Below, in pieces: positions 7,477 to 14,069 of a DNA stretch of 35,731 nt. Position numbers and translations under genes: made by a program. This DNA comes from JBCCFW01 sp039029535 (GTDB lineage Bacteria; Acidobacteriota; JBCCFW01). Under the pieces are notes generated by a model. That model was not told the DNA's origin. It saw nothing but the letters and a program-made list of their open reading frames with translations, and ran no database searches. Location of the stretch: contig JBCCFW010000065.1 in NCBI GenBank assembly GCA_039029535.1, positions 1-35,731 of the forward strand. Reading direction: 5' to 3'. Each line of letters begins with the position of its first letter. The first letter of the stretch is position 1.

Positions 7477-8232
7477 TCAGCGTCGGTACTTGCGCATCAA
7501 GCCGATGACGACACCACGCAGCGAGAACTCGCCCCGCCGTACGATGATGGGCTCCATGGCCGCGTTGGCCGGCTCCAGCCGCACGCTGCCGTCGGACTCC
7601 GGGTAGTACTTCTTGAGCGTCGCCTCGCCATCGATCACCGCGACGACCTTCTCGCCGGGGTTCGCGACGGAGCGCTCCTCGACGACGACGTAGTCACCGT
7701 CGCGGATCTGCTCCTCGATCATCGAGTCGCCCCGGACCTCCAGGACGAAGCAACGCCCCGGGCCGACCAGCGGGCGCGGCACGGCCATCGACTCGTCGTC
7801 GAGCGCCTCGATGGGGAGGCCCGCCGCGACACGACCCTGGAGTCTCAGGGCGACCAGGTCGTCGGAGCCATCGTGCTCGTCGCTCTCGACGTGCTCCTGA
7901 AAGGCCTCGACCGCGCCGGGGAGCTCGACCACTCCTGGAAGGTCGACGGGCGCCTCGGCGCCGGCAGGGACCGCGACGCCGGGCACTCCATCCAGAGCCC
8001 CCATCGTCGCGCCCGCTGCACGGAGCGGCGCCAGGTCGATCGACCGCGAGCGGTTCCAGTCTCGACGGATGAACCCCTTCTCCTCGAGGTTCGACACGTG
8101 CTTGTGCACCGTCGCTACCGAGGAGAGCCCAAAGTGATCCTTGATCTCGTCGAGACTTGGCGAATAACGCCGGCTCTGGATGAAATCGGTGATGAAATCG
8201 AGGACTTCGCGCTGTCGCTTGGTGAGGGCCAT
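7477..8232 (-). CDS. lexA: LexA SOS repressor with long linker
   Basis: The 251-residue product has the LexA winged helix (LTKRQREVLDFITDFIQSRRYSPSLDEI, recognition helix around VATVHKHVSNLEEKGF). The S24 autopeptidase domain follows: the Ala137-Gly138 cleavage site in GRVAAGLP, nucleophile Ser170 in RGDSMIEEQI, and general base Lys207 in EATLKKY. It represses SOS genes and self-cleaves when activated by RecA filaments. It is about 50 residues longer than the E. coli protein because of an acidic, Pro/Val-rich linker (residues 70-126). ATG 8232 has GGAGG six bases upstream; an upstream in-frame start at 8256 is less likely. Probably autoregulated through the inverted repeats at 8276-8340. Confidence 0.96.
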   Translation of the reverse strand: MALTKRQREVLDFITDFIQSRRYSPSLDEIKDHFGLSSVATVHKHVSNLEEKGFIRRDWNRSRSIDLAPLRAAGATMGALDGVPGVAVPAGAEAPVDLPGVVELPGAVEAFQEHVESDEHDGSDDLVALRLQGRVAAGLPIEALDDESMAVPRPLVGPGRCFVLEVRGDSMIEEQIRDGDYVVVEERSVANPGEKVVAVIDGEATLKKYYPESDGSVRLEPANAAMEPIIVRRGEFSLRGVVIGLMRKYRR

Positions 8233-8275
8233 CGGGGACCTCCGTCGTCTTGCCACCCAGACGAAGACTGCGCGA

Positions 8276-8340
8276 AGCGAAAGCGAAAGTCAAGCGCAAT
8301 CGCGCCATTCTTTCGCTCCGAAGCGACACGGTCTTCGGAG
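8276..8340. promoter_or_regulatory. Divergent lexA / TPR-gene control region with two inverted repeats (candidate LexA operator)
   Basis: Two perfect 8-bp dyads lie here. AGCGAAAG (8282-8289) pairs with CTTTCGCT (8310-8317) across 20 bases; AGCGAAAG is also present at 8276-8283. CTCCGAAG (8316-8323) pairs with CTTCGGAG (8333-8340) across nine bases. On the lexA strand, TTGACT lies between the arms of the first dyad and is followed by tandem TTTCGC repeats, a plausible -35 region, although the -10 is poor. Neither the enterobacterial CTGT-N8-ACAG box nor the Gram-positive GAAC-N4-GTTC box is present, so if this is the LexA operator its motif is different. The second dyad could instead be a hairpin. 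Confidence 0.45.
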
Positions 8341-8406
8341 GGCTGGTGACGCAGCTCGAGCGACTCACCCTTGCCAAGAACGGCCCTGACCCGGAAGCAT
8401 TTGCAG

Positions 8407-10365
8407 ATGCGTGCCCGTTCACTCGTTTCCGCCTGCCTGCTCGTCGTGTTCCTCGGCTCGGCCCCGGAGGCCTGGCCGCGCTCACTGGCGGAGGCCCGCC
8501 GTGCGCTCCTGGTCGGCGACCTGACGCGACACCAGCGAGCAGCGGATGCCTGGCTCCGCGCCGCGGGCAGCGAGGTTCACGCCGTGCCCATCGCACGGTT
8601 GGACGGGGGAGCTGATCTCGCAGGCACCCTCCGCTCACACCGCACGCTCGCGCCGCTCTGGCTCGCGGGCTCGGCGACGGACGGCTGGCTGCTCTGGGGC
8701 AACTTCGGATCCGAGAGCGAGGCGCGAGCCGCCGCTCAGGCCTGGGGCGGGACCCCCGCCGGACCGCCGTGGCGACTGTCGGGTCCGTTGGCGGGTCTCG
8801 AGCCTCCATCGGCCGAGCCGGCGACGCCGCCCGTCGTCGTCGCCAGGAACGAGCCCGAGCGCAGGCCCGAGCCGCCACCGGCCCGCAGGTCACCACCACC
8901 GCGAGTGATCGCCACGACCCCGCCGCCCACGCCGCCACCGGTCGTGGACGAGCCGGCCCCGGCGCCGCGTCGTGAAGAGCCGAGACCGATCGCGCCGTCT
9001 CCGCGTCGGCCGATCGATCCGATCGAGCTGCCACCGCCCCGATCGGCTCCCAGTGCTCCGGTCGAGCGCATCGAGCGGTCACCCATCGTCGAGGCCGAGC
9101 TGCGACCACCCGTGCCGTCACCCGACCCGGTCGTCTCCGAAGCGCCGCCGCCACGTCGCGCGGTCGCTCAGCGTCGTCCAGCGGTCACGGGACCGGTGGC
9201 CCCGGACGCGACCTCGGTGCGCCCGGCGCCGAGCCGTCCGTCACTCCCGCCGCCGCCCGATCCCATGCCGACCGCCGATCCAGCCGCCCTGGAGGCAGCG
9301 CGTGCCCGCGTGAAGACCGCCCTGCCCGCCGTCGACGACGCCGATCCGGTCGCTCGTGCCTCGCAGGCCTTCGAGGGAGGCAATGCCGCCTACACCCGTG
9401 GCGAGTTCCACGAGGCCGTCGCCTACTTCGAGGCCGCCCTCCAGCGCGACGCCGACAACCCGCGCAGCACGAACAACCTCGGGCTGAGCTGGCTCCAGCT
9501 CGGAGACGCCGCGCAGGCGGAGGCCGCCTTCCGTCGCGCCATCGAGCTCGAGCCCGACTACGCCCGCGCCCACTTGAACCTCAGCGGATCGCTCCACGTC
9601 CAGGGCCGCACCGACGAAGCCCTCGGTGCGCTCAACAAGGTGCTCGCGCTCGATCCCGAGAACCTCGACGCCCACTTCAACATCGCCGCGCTGCAAGGCG
9701 CCGCCGGTCGCTGGGACGACGCTCGCGTGGCCCTCGATCGAGGGCTCGCGATCAACCCGAACGACCCGCGTCTCATCGAGCTCGAGCAGCGCCTCGCGGC
9801 CGAGATCGCGCTGGCGGAGGAGGGGCTGGCCCAGCTCATCGACCTCTCCGAGTCTCCCTGCGCCATCGAGCTGGCCGCCGCGGATCGGCGGCAGCGCTTC
9901 AACCGACTGTTCCGTCGGGCAGACCAGGCGCGTCTCCGCGGCTCCTGGGAGGACGCCGAGCGGGGCTTCGCCGCGGCGCTGTCCTGCCAGCCGACCCACG
10001 CCGACGCGGCCAACCACCTCGGCGTCGTGCGACTCTCGCAGCGGCGGGCGCTGGAGGCCCACGACGCGTTCGACTGGGCGCTCCGATGGGCCCCCGAGCA
10101 CCGGCAAGCCCGCGTGAACCGAGCCCTGGCCGCCTACGCGCTCGGGCACTGCGAGGCGGCCCTCACCGATCTCGACGCTCTCACCACGGCGGACGAGACC
10201 TGGCCAGACGGCTGGCGGGAGCTGGCCCTCATGCACTATCGCTGCGGTCGCCCTGGAGCGGCCGAGCAGGCGGCGACTCGGGGGTTGGAACTGGGCCCCG
10301 ACGAGCGGCTCAGCAACCTCCTCGACCGCCTCCGCTCGCTGCGGGACCCCAGCCTGGCCGGCTGA
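8407..10365 (+). CDS. Secreted TPR-repeat protein with Pro-rich linker and possible SPOR-like domain
   Basis: The 652-residue product starts with a signal peptide (RSLVSACLLVVFLGSAPEA). Residues 30-128 form a small domain whose TDGWLLWGNFGSESEARAAAQAW resembles the second half of SPOR peptidoglycan-binding domains; this is only a suggestion. Residues 131-290 are a Pro/Arg-rich, presumably disordered linker. Residues about 318-455 hold at least four TPR units (NPRSTNNLGLSWLQLGDAAQ, DYARAHLNLSGSLHVQG, NLDAHFNIAALQGAAGRW), and a second TPR block spans about 490-640. Such proteins scaffold envelope complexes. It is divergent from lexA with a shared control region. The start is uncertain: ATG 8407 precedes the signal peptide directly, and a TTG at 8371 is in frame. 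Confidence 0.85.
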   Translation: MRARSLVSACLLVVFLGSAPEAWPRSLAEARRALLVGDLTRHQRAADAWLRAAGSEVHAVPIARLDGGADLAGTLRSHRTLAPLWLAGSATDGWLLWGNFGSESEARAAAQAWGGTPAGPPWRLSGPLAGLEPPSAEPATPPVVVARNEPERRPEPPPARRSPPPRVIATTPPPTPPPVVDEPAPAPRREEPRPIAPSPRRPIDPIELPPPRSAPSAPVERIERSPIVEAELRPPVPSPDPVVSEAPPPRRAVAQRRPAVTGPVAPDATSVRPAPSRPSLPPPPDPMPTADPAALEAARARVKTALPAVDDADPVARASQAFEGGNAAYTRGEFHEAVAYFEAALQRDADNPRSTNNLGLSWLQLGDAAQAEAAFRRAIELEPDYARAHLNLSGSLHVQGRTDEALGALNKVLALDPENLDAHFNIAALQGAAGRWDDARVALDRGLAINPNDPRLIELEQRLAAEIALAEEGLAQLIDLSESPCAIELAAADRRQRFNRLFRRADQARLRGSWEDAERGFAAALSCQPTHADAANHLGVVRLSQRRALEAHDAFDWALRWAPEHRQARVNRALAAYALGHCEAALTDLDALTTADETWPDGWRELALMHYRCGRPGAAEQAATRGLELGPDERLSNLLDRLRSLRDPSLAG

Positions 10366-10431
10366 GCGCCTGCGGAAAACCGCCTTGCGGCGGGGAACCG
10401 CTGGCGAGAGGGCCCCGTAGCTCATGGTGCG

Positions 10432-10463
10432 CCGCCCAGTTCCGGGCGGGGAGGAGGTTCCTC
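10432..10463 (+). promoter_or_regulatory. Two adjacent hairpins, the second holding the Shine-Dalgarno of the ECF sigma gene
   Basis: CCGCCC-AGTTCC-GGGCGG (10432-10449) is a perfect 6-bp stem. One base later GAGGA-GGT-TCCTC (10451-10463) folds into a 5-bp stem that contains the GAGGAGG Shine-Dalgarno, seven bases before the proposed CTG start at 10465. Folding would hide the ribosome site, so translation of the sigma factor may be throttled at the RNA level. This is inference from the sequence only. Confidence 0.5.
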
Positions 10464-10464
10464 G

Positions 10465-11025
10465 CTGGAATCGGACGGTGCCCTGGCCGCACGTTGTCAA
10501 GGAGGCGACGAGGCTGCTTGGTCGACGCTCCTGCGTCGGCACGGCCGCCGCGTGTACCACCTTGCCCTGCGGTCGACGCGTCGGCCGGAAGAGGCCGAGG
10601 ACCTGAGCCAGGAAATCTTCTTGAAGGTGTCGAGGATGCTCGAGCGCTACGACCAGTCGCAGCCGTTCCGACCGTGGCTGTTGCAGGTGGCCCGCAACCA
10701 CCTCATCGACCACCACCGGAGTCGGCGTCGCGAGAAGGAGTCGACGCTGGAGCTCGACGCCATGCCGGTGGAGCCGGGTGGCCGACCGGCCTCGCAGGGA
10801 AAGCGCGTGCTCAATCGCGAGCGGCGAGAAGCCCTCCGCGAAGCCCTGGAGACGCTGCCCGACACCCTGCGCGAGGCGGTCATCCTGCGTGACCTGGAAG
10901 ACCTGGACTACGAAGAGATCGCCCAGGTGCTCGACGTGCCCCTGGGGACGGTCAAGTCCCGCATCAACCGCGGACGCCTCCGCCTGGCGGAGCGTCTCCG
11001 CCACCGGCGGGAGGAGCTGACATGA
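10465..11025 (+). CDS. ECF-type RNA polymerase sigma factor, apparent CTG start
   Basis: Sigma-70 region 2 runs from LAARCQGGDEAAW through RRVYHLALRSTRRPEEAEDLSQEIFLKV and FRPWLLQVARNHLIDHHR. Region 4 follows (ETLPDTLREAVILRDLEDLDYEEIAQVLDVPLGTVKSRINRGRLRLAE, residues about 118-175). No ATG, GTG or TTG lies in frame between the stop of the preceding gene (10365) and the GTG at 10552, and starting at 10552 would remove conserved region 2.1. CTG 10465 has GAGGAGG seven bases upstream and restores the full domain (186 residues). A sequencing indel joining ATG 10424 in another frame is the main alternative. The stop overlaps the anti-sigma ATG (ATGA), the usual sigma/anti-sigma layout. Confidence 0.88.
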   Translation: MESDGALAARCQGGDEAAWSTLLRRHGRRVYHLALRSTRRPEEAEDLSQEIFLKVSRMLERYDQSQPFRPWLLQVARNHLIDHHRSRRREKESTLELDAMPVEPGGRPASQGKRVLNRERREALREALETLPDTLREAVILRDLEDLDYEEIAQVLDVPLGTVKSRINRGRLRLAERLRHRREELT

Positions 11026-11570
11026 ACTGCAACGACTGCCGTGATCGTCTCTCGGCACGCATCGAGGGTCTCCTCTCGAGCGAGCTGGAGGCACGGGTCG
11101 GGGAGCACCTGCTCTCCTGCTTGGACTGTCGCGCGATCCACGATGAGCTGGTCCAGCTCCTCGACGATCTCCCGCTCCTGTCCGACGAGATCCCCACACC
11201 CGAGGGCCTCGAGGACCGCCTCCTCGAGGCCGCGCCCGCACCCCGATCGCCGGGTCGTCGTCGGATGCAGGCCCTCGCCTGGCAGCGGGCGGCCGCCTGG
11301 GCGGTCGTGTTCCTCGGCGCGTGGGTCCAGCTCATCGGTCCTCGCGTCGGTCACGCCGCCGACCGGCTCGCCCCGGTCGCTGAAGACCTCGTCGTCGCTT
11401 TCGAGCGCACCGCCCTGGAAGGGGCACCTCTCCTCGAGCCGGTCGACCGCGCCAGCGGTCACATCGTCGCGTGGAGCCAACAACTGAGCGGAGCCTTCCT
11501 CGCCCCCGCTTCTGCCCCAAGTTCCGATGACGCCTCGTCCGGCGAGGTCGTCCCTCTCCCGGAGGATTGA
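11022..11570 (+). CDS. Membrane anti-sigma factor with zinc-binding (zf-HC2/ZAS) domain
   Basis: The 182-residue protein begins MNCNDCRDRLSARIEG and has H29-x3-C33-x2-C36 (HLLSCLDC), the zinc-anti-sigma signature; Cys3 or Cys6 would be the fourth ligand. A hydrophobic helix at about 88-106 (RAAAWAVVFLGAWVQLIG) is a single membrane span, leaving about 75 residues outside, which are acidic near the end. It overlaps the sigma gene by four bases, so it should hold that ECF factor inactive at the membrane until a signal arrives. In ZAS proteins the signal can be redox or regulated proteolysis; the sequence does not say which. Confidence 0.88.
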   Translation: MNCNDCRDRLSARIEGLLSSELEARVGEHLLSCLDCRAIHDELVQLLDDLPLLSDEIPTPEGLEDRLLEAAPAPRSPGRRRMQALAWQRAAAWAVVFLGAWVQLIGPRVGHAADRLAPVAEDLVVAFERTALEGAPLLEPVDRASGHIVAWSQQLSGAFLAPASAPSSDDASSGEVVPLPED

Positions 11571-11575
11571 AGCCG

Positions 11576-12310
11576 GTGAACTGTCACTGCCAACCCGAAA
11601 CCGAAGCCACTCGCTCCTGTCGTTCCTGTCTCGACCCGCTCTGCGCCGAGTGCAGTCAGGAAGTCCTCGGGGCCTTCTACTGCCATCGCTGTCTCGAGCT
11701 TCGGCTCGAGCCGGAAGCTCCGCGAGCACGGCAGCAGCCCCACCGACTGAAGTGGCCCTTCGTCGCCTCGTTGCTGTCGATGCCCCTGCCGGGCCTCGGT
11801 CAGGTCTACAACGGATTGGTCGCTCGCGGGCTGTCGCAGTTCGCGATGATGATCATCATCGTCACGATCACTGGGATGCTCGAACCCGACGGACCGATCG
11901 CAGCGCTCTTCGCCTTCTCGATCATGGGCGCCTGGGGCTGGCAGGTCGTGGACGCCTGGTTGTCGGCCCGCGACATCAACCGCTTCGGACGCATCCCCGA
12001 CTCGGATGAGGCGGCCGCCATGGGGCGAGGGGCCATCATCGGGCTCGACACGAGCTCGAAGGCCCTGGGCGTCGGGCTCATGGTCGTGGGCGGCATCGTG
12101 CTCGCCAACAACCTCGGGCTGTCGCGGATGCTCGGTGACCTCATCGAGAGCGCCTGGCCCGTCGCGCTCATCCTCGGCGGCGCCTGGCTGCTGCGTCGGG
12201 GTCGTGACGAGCGCGTGGCCACGCGGCAGATGCCGCCCGTGCCGGACCTCTCCGACGAGGCCCTCGAGCGCGAGATCACCGGCAAGTCGAAGACCGGGGT
12301 GTCGGCTTGA
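11576..12310 (+). CDS. Zinc-ribbon / B-box-like multipass membrane protein
   Basis: The N-terminus is a Cys/His cluster resembling a B-box zinc finger (CHCQPETEATRSCRSCLDPL, then CAECSQEVLGAFYCHRC). It is followed by a PLPGLGQVYNGLVARG motif like that of TM2-type membrane domains and two hydrophobic spans. After a polar loop come two more helices (ALGVGLMVVGGIVLANNLGL, then WPVALILGGAWLLRRG), the layout of the LiaI/LiaF-like (DUF5668) region. GTG 11576 has GGAGGA nine bases upstream; the TTG at 11567 lies too close to that site. It begins five bases after the anti-sigma stop, so it may sense or transmit the same signal (inference). 244 residues; function unknown. Confidence 0.8.
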   Translation: MNCHCQPETEATRSCRSCLDPLCAECSQEVLGAFYCHRCLELRLEPEAPRARQQPHRLKWPFVASLLSMPLPGLGQVYNGLVARGLSQFAMMIIIVTITGMLEPDGPIAALFAFSIMGAWGWQVVDAWLSARDINRFGRIPDSDEAAAMGRGAIIGLDTSSKALGVGLMVVGGIVLANNLGLSRMLGDLIESAWPVALILGGAWLLRRGRDERVATRQMPPVPDLSDEALEREITGKSKTGVSA

Positions 12311-12315
12311 CTTCC

Positions 12316-12528
12316 ATGAACTCCAAGCAGCGCGACCACTACCTGGGAGTCGCGCTCCTCATCATCGGGGGCCTGGCGCTGGGCCTGAAGCTCGTGCCGT
12401 GGTTGGTGAAGAGCCTCCTCGGCCTGTGGCCCCTGGTGCTCATCTACCTCGGCTGGCGGATGTTCCAGCGGGCGCAGTCGGACGGGGGCTCGTCCTCGGG
12501 CGAGAGCTCCGCTGCGCCTCCGCCTTGA
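12316..12528 (+). CDS. Small two-helix membrane protein (LiaI/LiaF-like region)
   Basis: This 70-residue product has two hydrophobic helices (YLGVALLIIGGLALGLKLV and LLGLWPLVLIYLGWRMF) and a polar Ser/Gly tail. The helix-turn-helix layout with WPL/LGG-type residues repeats the C-terminal pair of the preceding gene, suggesting duplication of one membrane module. A TTG at 12307 would overlap the previous stop (TTGA); ATG 12316 is taken, although neither has a strong Shine-Dalgarno. Likely co-transcribed with the sigma/anti-sigma genes. The LiaI-LiaF-like region is often found near envelope-stress sensors. Confidence 0.72.
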   Translation: MNSKQRDHYLGVALLIIGGLALGLKLVPWLVKSLLGLWPLVLIYLGWRMFQRAQSDGGSSSGESSAAPPP

Positions 12529-12608
12529 GGAACCGTCCAACGAGACGTTGAAACCGTCCTTCGGAGCCGTGATGATCTCCCGGTGACGACATCGCACCGA
12601 GGACGGAC

Positions 12609-13331
12609 TTGAAAGCAGGCGGACGCGAGTACTTCGAAGCCATCGAGGAGCACTTCATCCGCCGACGCGGCCAGGCGCTGATGCTCTCGCCGGCCGACGT
12701 CCATCGGGTGAGTGGCTGGCACGACGCCGGCATCGGTCTCGAAGCCGTGCTCGAGGCCATCGACATCCACTTCGAGCGGATGGCCCGCCGCGACCGACCG
12801 TCCCGCCGCGCGGTCACCCTCGCCTATCTCGAGGACGACGTGCTCGACGTGTGGGCCGGCGTGCGGCAGCGCCGGATGGGAGCGAGCTCGACGGGAACCG
12901 CCGGCGGCCCCGGGGAGTCCGAGCCGATCGCCGGACCCGCCACCCACCGCCGCTTCGTCGATCGCCTCCAAGACGACCAGCGTCGGCTGAGCGCGGGTGA
13001 CGAGAGAGAAGTCGCCGCCGCCACGCTCGTCGCCAAGCTCGCCAAGCGACTCGAGGGTCACGCCGAGAAGTTCCGGCCCGACCTCCCCGATCACGACGAG
13101 CAAGCCGCCGAGGACTGCCTGCGCCGGATCGAGAAGAGCCTCCGGGACGGTCTCCGCAAGCTGACCTCCGACGACCGGCTCGAAGCGCTGGAGCAGGAGG
13201 GGCTGGCGACGCTGGGTGAGAAGGCGGACGCGATGAAGGAGTCGACCCGCCAGCGCCTGGTCAAGCAGCTCGTCGACAAGACGCTGCGCGAGGAGATGGG
13301 ACTGCCGCGCTTGTCGCTGTTCTACGTCTAG
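12609..13331 (+). CDS. Conserved protein of unknown function, helical
   Basis: The 240-residue protein looks all-helical and soluble. Its N-terminus (YFEAIEEHFIRRRG, LSPADVHRVSGWHDAGIGL, VLEAIDIHF) resembles a segment I associate with uncharacterised proteins in deltaproteobacterial and acidobacterial genomes; no function is known to me. The middle (95-115) is Gly/Ser-rich and low complexity, and the C-terminal half is rich in Glu/Lys/Arg with coiled-coil character. The TTG start at 12609 has GAGG six bases upstream. It follows the membrane genes by 80 bases on the same strand. Confidence 0.75.
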   Translation: MKAGGREYFEAIEEHFIRRRGQALMLSPADVHRVSGWHDAGIGLEAVLEAIDIHFERMARRDRPSRRAVTLAYLEDDVLDVWAGVRQRRMGASSTGTAGGPGESEPIAGPATHRRFVDRLQDDQRRLSAGDEREVAAATLVAKLAKRLEGHAEKFRPDLPDHDEQAAEDCLRRIEKSLRDGLRKLTSDDRLEALEQEGLATLGEKADAMKESTRQRLVKQLVDKTLREEMGLPRLSLFYV

Positions 13332-13430
13332 GGCGACCTCCGTTGGCTCGGGCAACGCGGCCGTCCTCGGCGCCGAGGGCACCGCTGCCTCGTTCCCGCT
13401 GGGAGCGGCCACGCCCAGGGCGCATGACTG

Positions 13431-13483
13431 TCTCCGTGGAGGCCGGTTCGACGAGCGACTTCGTCACCGCAGCCCCACGGAGA
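13431..13483 (+). promoter_or_regulatory. 5'-leader stem-loop sequestering a Shine-Dalgarno
   Basis: TCTCCGTGG (13431-13439) and CCACGGAGA (13475-13483) form a perfect 9-bp stem. The loop contains a second perfect stem, GACGA (13450-13454) with TCGTC (13461-13465). The 3' arm includes GGAGA, the Shine-Dalgarno of the small secreted protein gene starting at 13492. The closed form would block initiation, as in RNA thermometers or ligand-controlled leaders. No known riboswitch class is recognised. Confidence 0.6.
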
Positions 13484-13491
13484 ACCTCGCC

Positions 13492-13854
13492 ATGTCCCTT
13501 CATCGCTTCGCCAGCGTCCTCTTCGTGCTCCTCCTGACCGCCGGCGCCACGACCGCCCAGGCCCAGGAGGTCGAGGTGGACGAGGAGGGTCAGCCCACGC
13601 TCATCATCACCGTCGACGAGATCACCAACGCGCCCGCCGGTGCCTTCGACGAGTACCACGAGGTCACGGGCATCGTCGTGCTCGATGACATCGGTGAGGC
13701 TCCGATCATCCAGCTCGATGACGTCGAGATCACTGACGGCGCCGTGACCGGTGCCAGCGGGGAGGAAGGCGAGGAGCCGCCGGAGGAGGGCTGGGCCTCC
13801 TGCCTCGACCTGAGCTTCGCCTCGTTCCTGACCTGCCTTTGGGAACGCAGCTGA
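13492..13854 (+). CDS. Small acidic secreted protein, unknown function
   Basis: A 120-residue product with a clear signal peptide (RFASVLFVLLLTAGATTAQA, cleavage after residue 24 or so). The mature part is very acidic (EVEVDEEG, DEITNAP, DDIGEAPIIQLDDVEITDG, EEGEEPPEEG) and contains two Cys near the end (SCLDLSFASFLTCLW). No family is recognised. Strong acidity suggests cation binding or a periplasmic partner role (inference). The Shine-Dalgarno GGAGA lies in a leader stem, and a long GC-rich hairpin follows the stop, so it is probably a single-gene unit. Confidence 0.75.
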   Translation: MSLHRFASVLFVLLLTAGATTAQAQEVEVDEEGQPTLIITVDEITNAPAGAFDEYHEVTGIVVLDDIGEAPIIQLDDVEITDGAVTGASGEEGEEPPEEGWASCLDLSFASFLTCLWERS

Positions 13855-13867
13855 GCTCACGCGAGGG

Positions 13868-13909
13868 AGGGGACCGTCGCGGCCGGTGGGAGGCCGCGAC
13901 GGTGTCCCT
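13868..13909 (+). terminator. Strong GC-rich hairpin after the small secreted gene
   Basis: ACCGTCGCGGCC (13873-13884) and GGCCGCGACGGT (13892-13903) pair perfectly over 12 bases around a 7-base loop, and after one mismatch the stem continues (GGG with TCC/T). It begins 14 bases after the stop at 13854. There is no T-run, as is common in very GC-rich genomes. It is likely to end or stabilise the upstream transcript. Confidence 0.65.
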
Positions 13910-14069
13910 GCCGCTCGGCCACAGGACTCGCTCCAAGCACGGATCCACCACGAGCCCGCCCGCCTAGTCTCGTCACGGACCGTCGACACGCCGACTCTCC
14001 GGCGTTCCTTCGGTCCGATGGGGGTGAGGCATCGAGGCGCGACGGACCCGTCGGGGAGACAGGCTGCTC

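Noticed and set aside
9241..11241. Open frame of 666 codons on the minus strand across the TPR and sigma genes
   Set aside because: Antisense shadow of well-recognised genes; no domain and biased composition.
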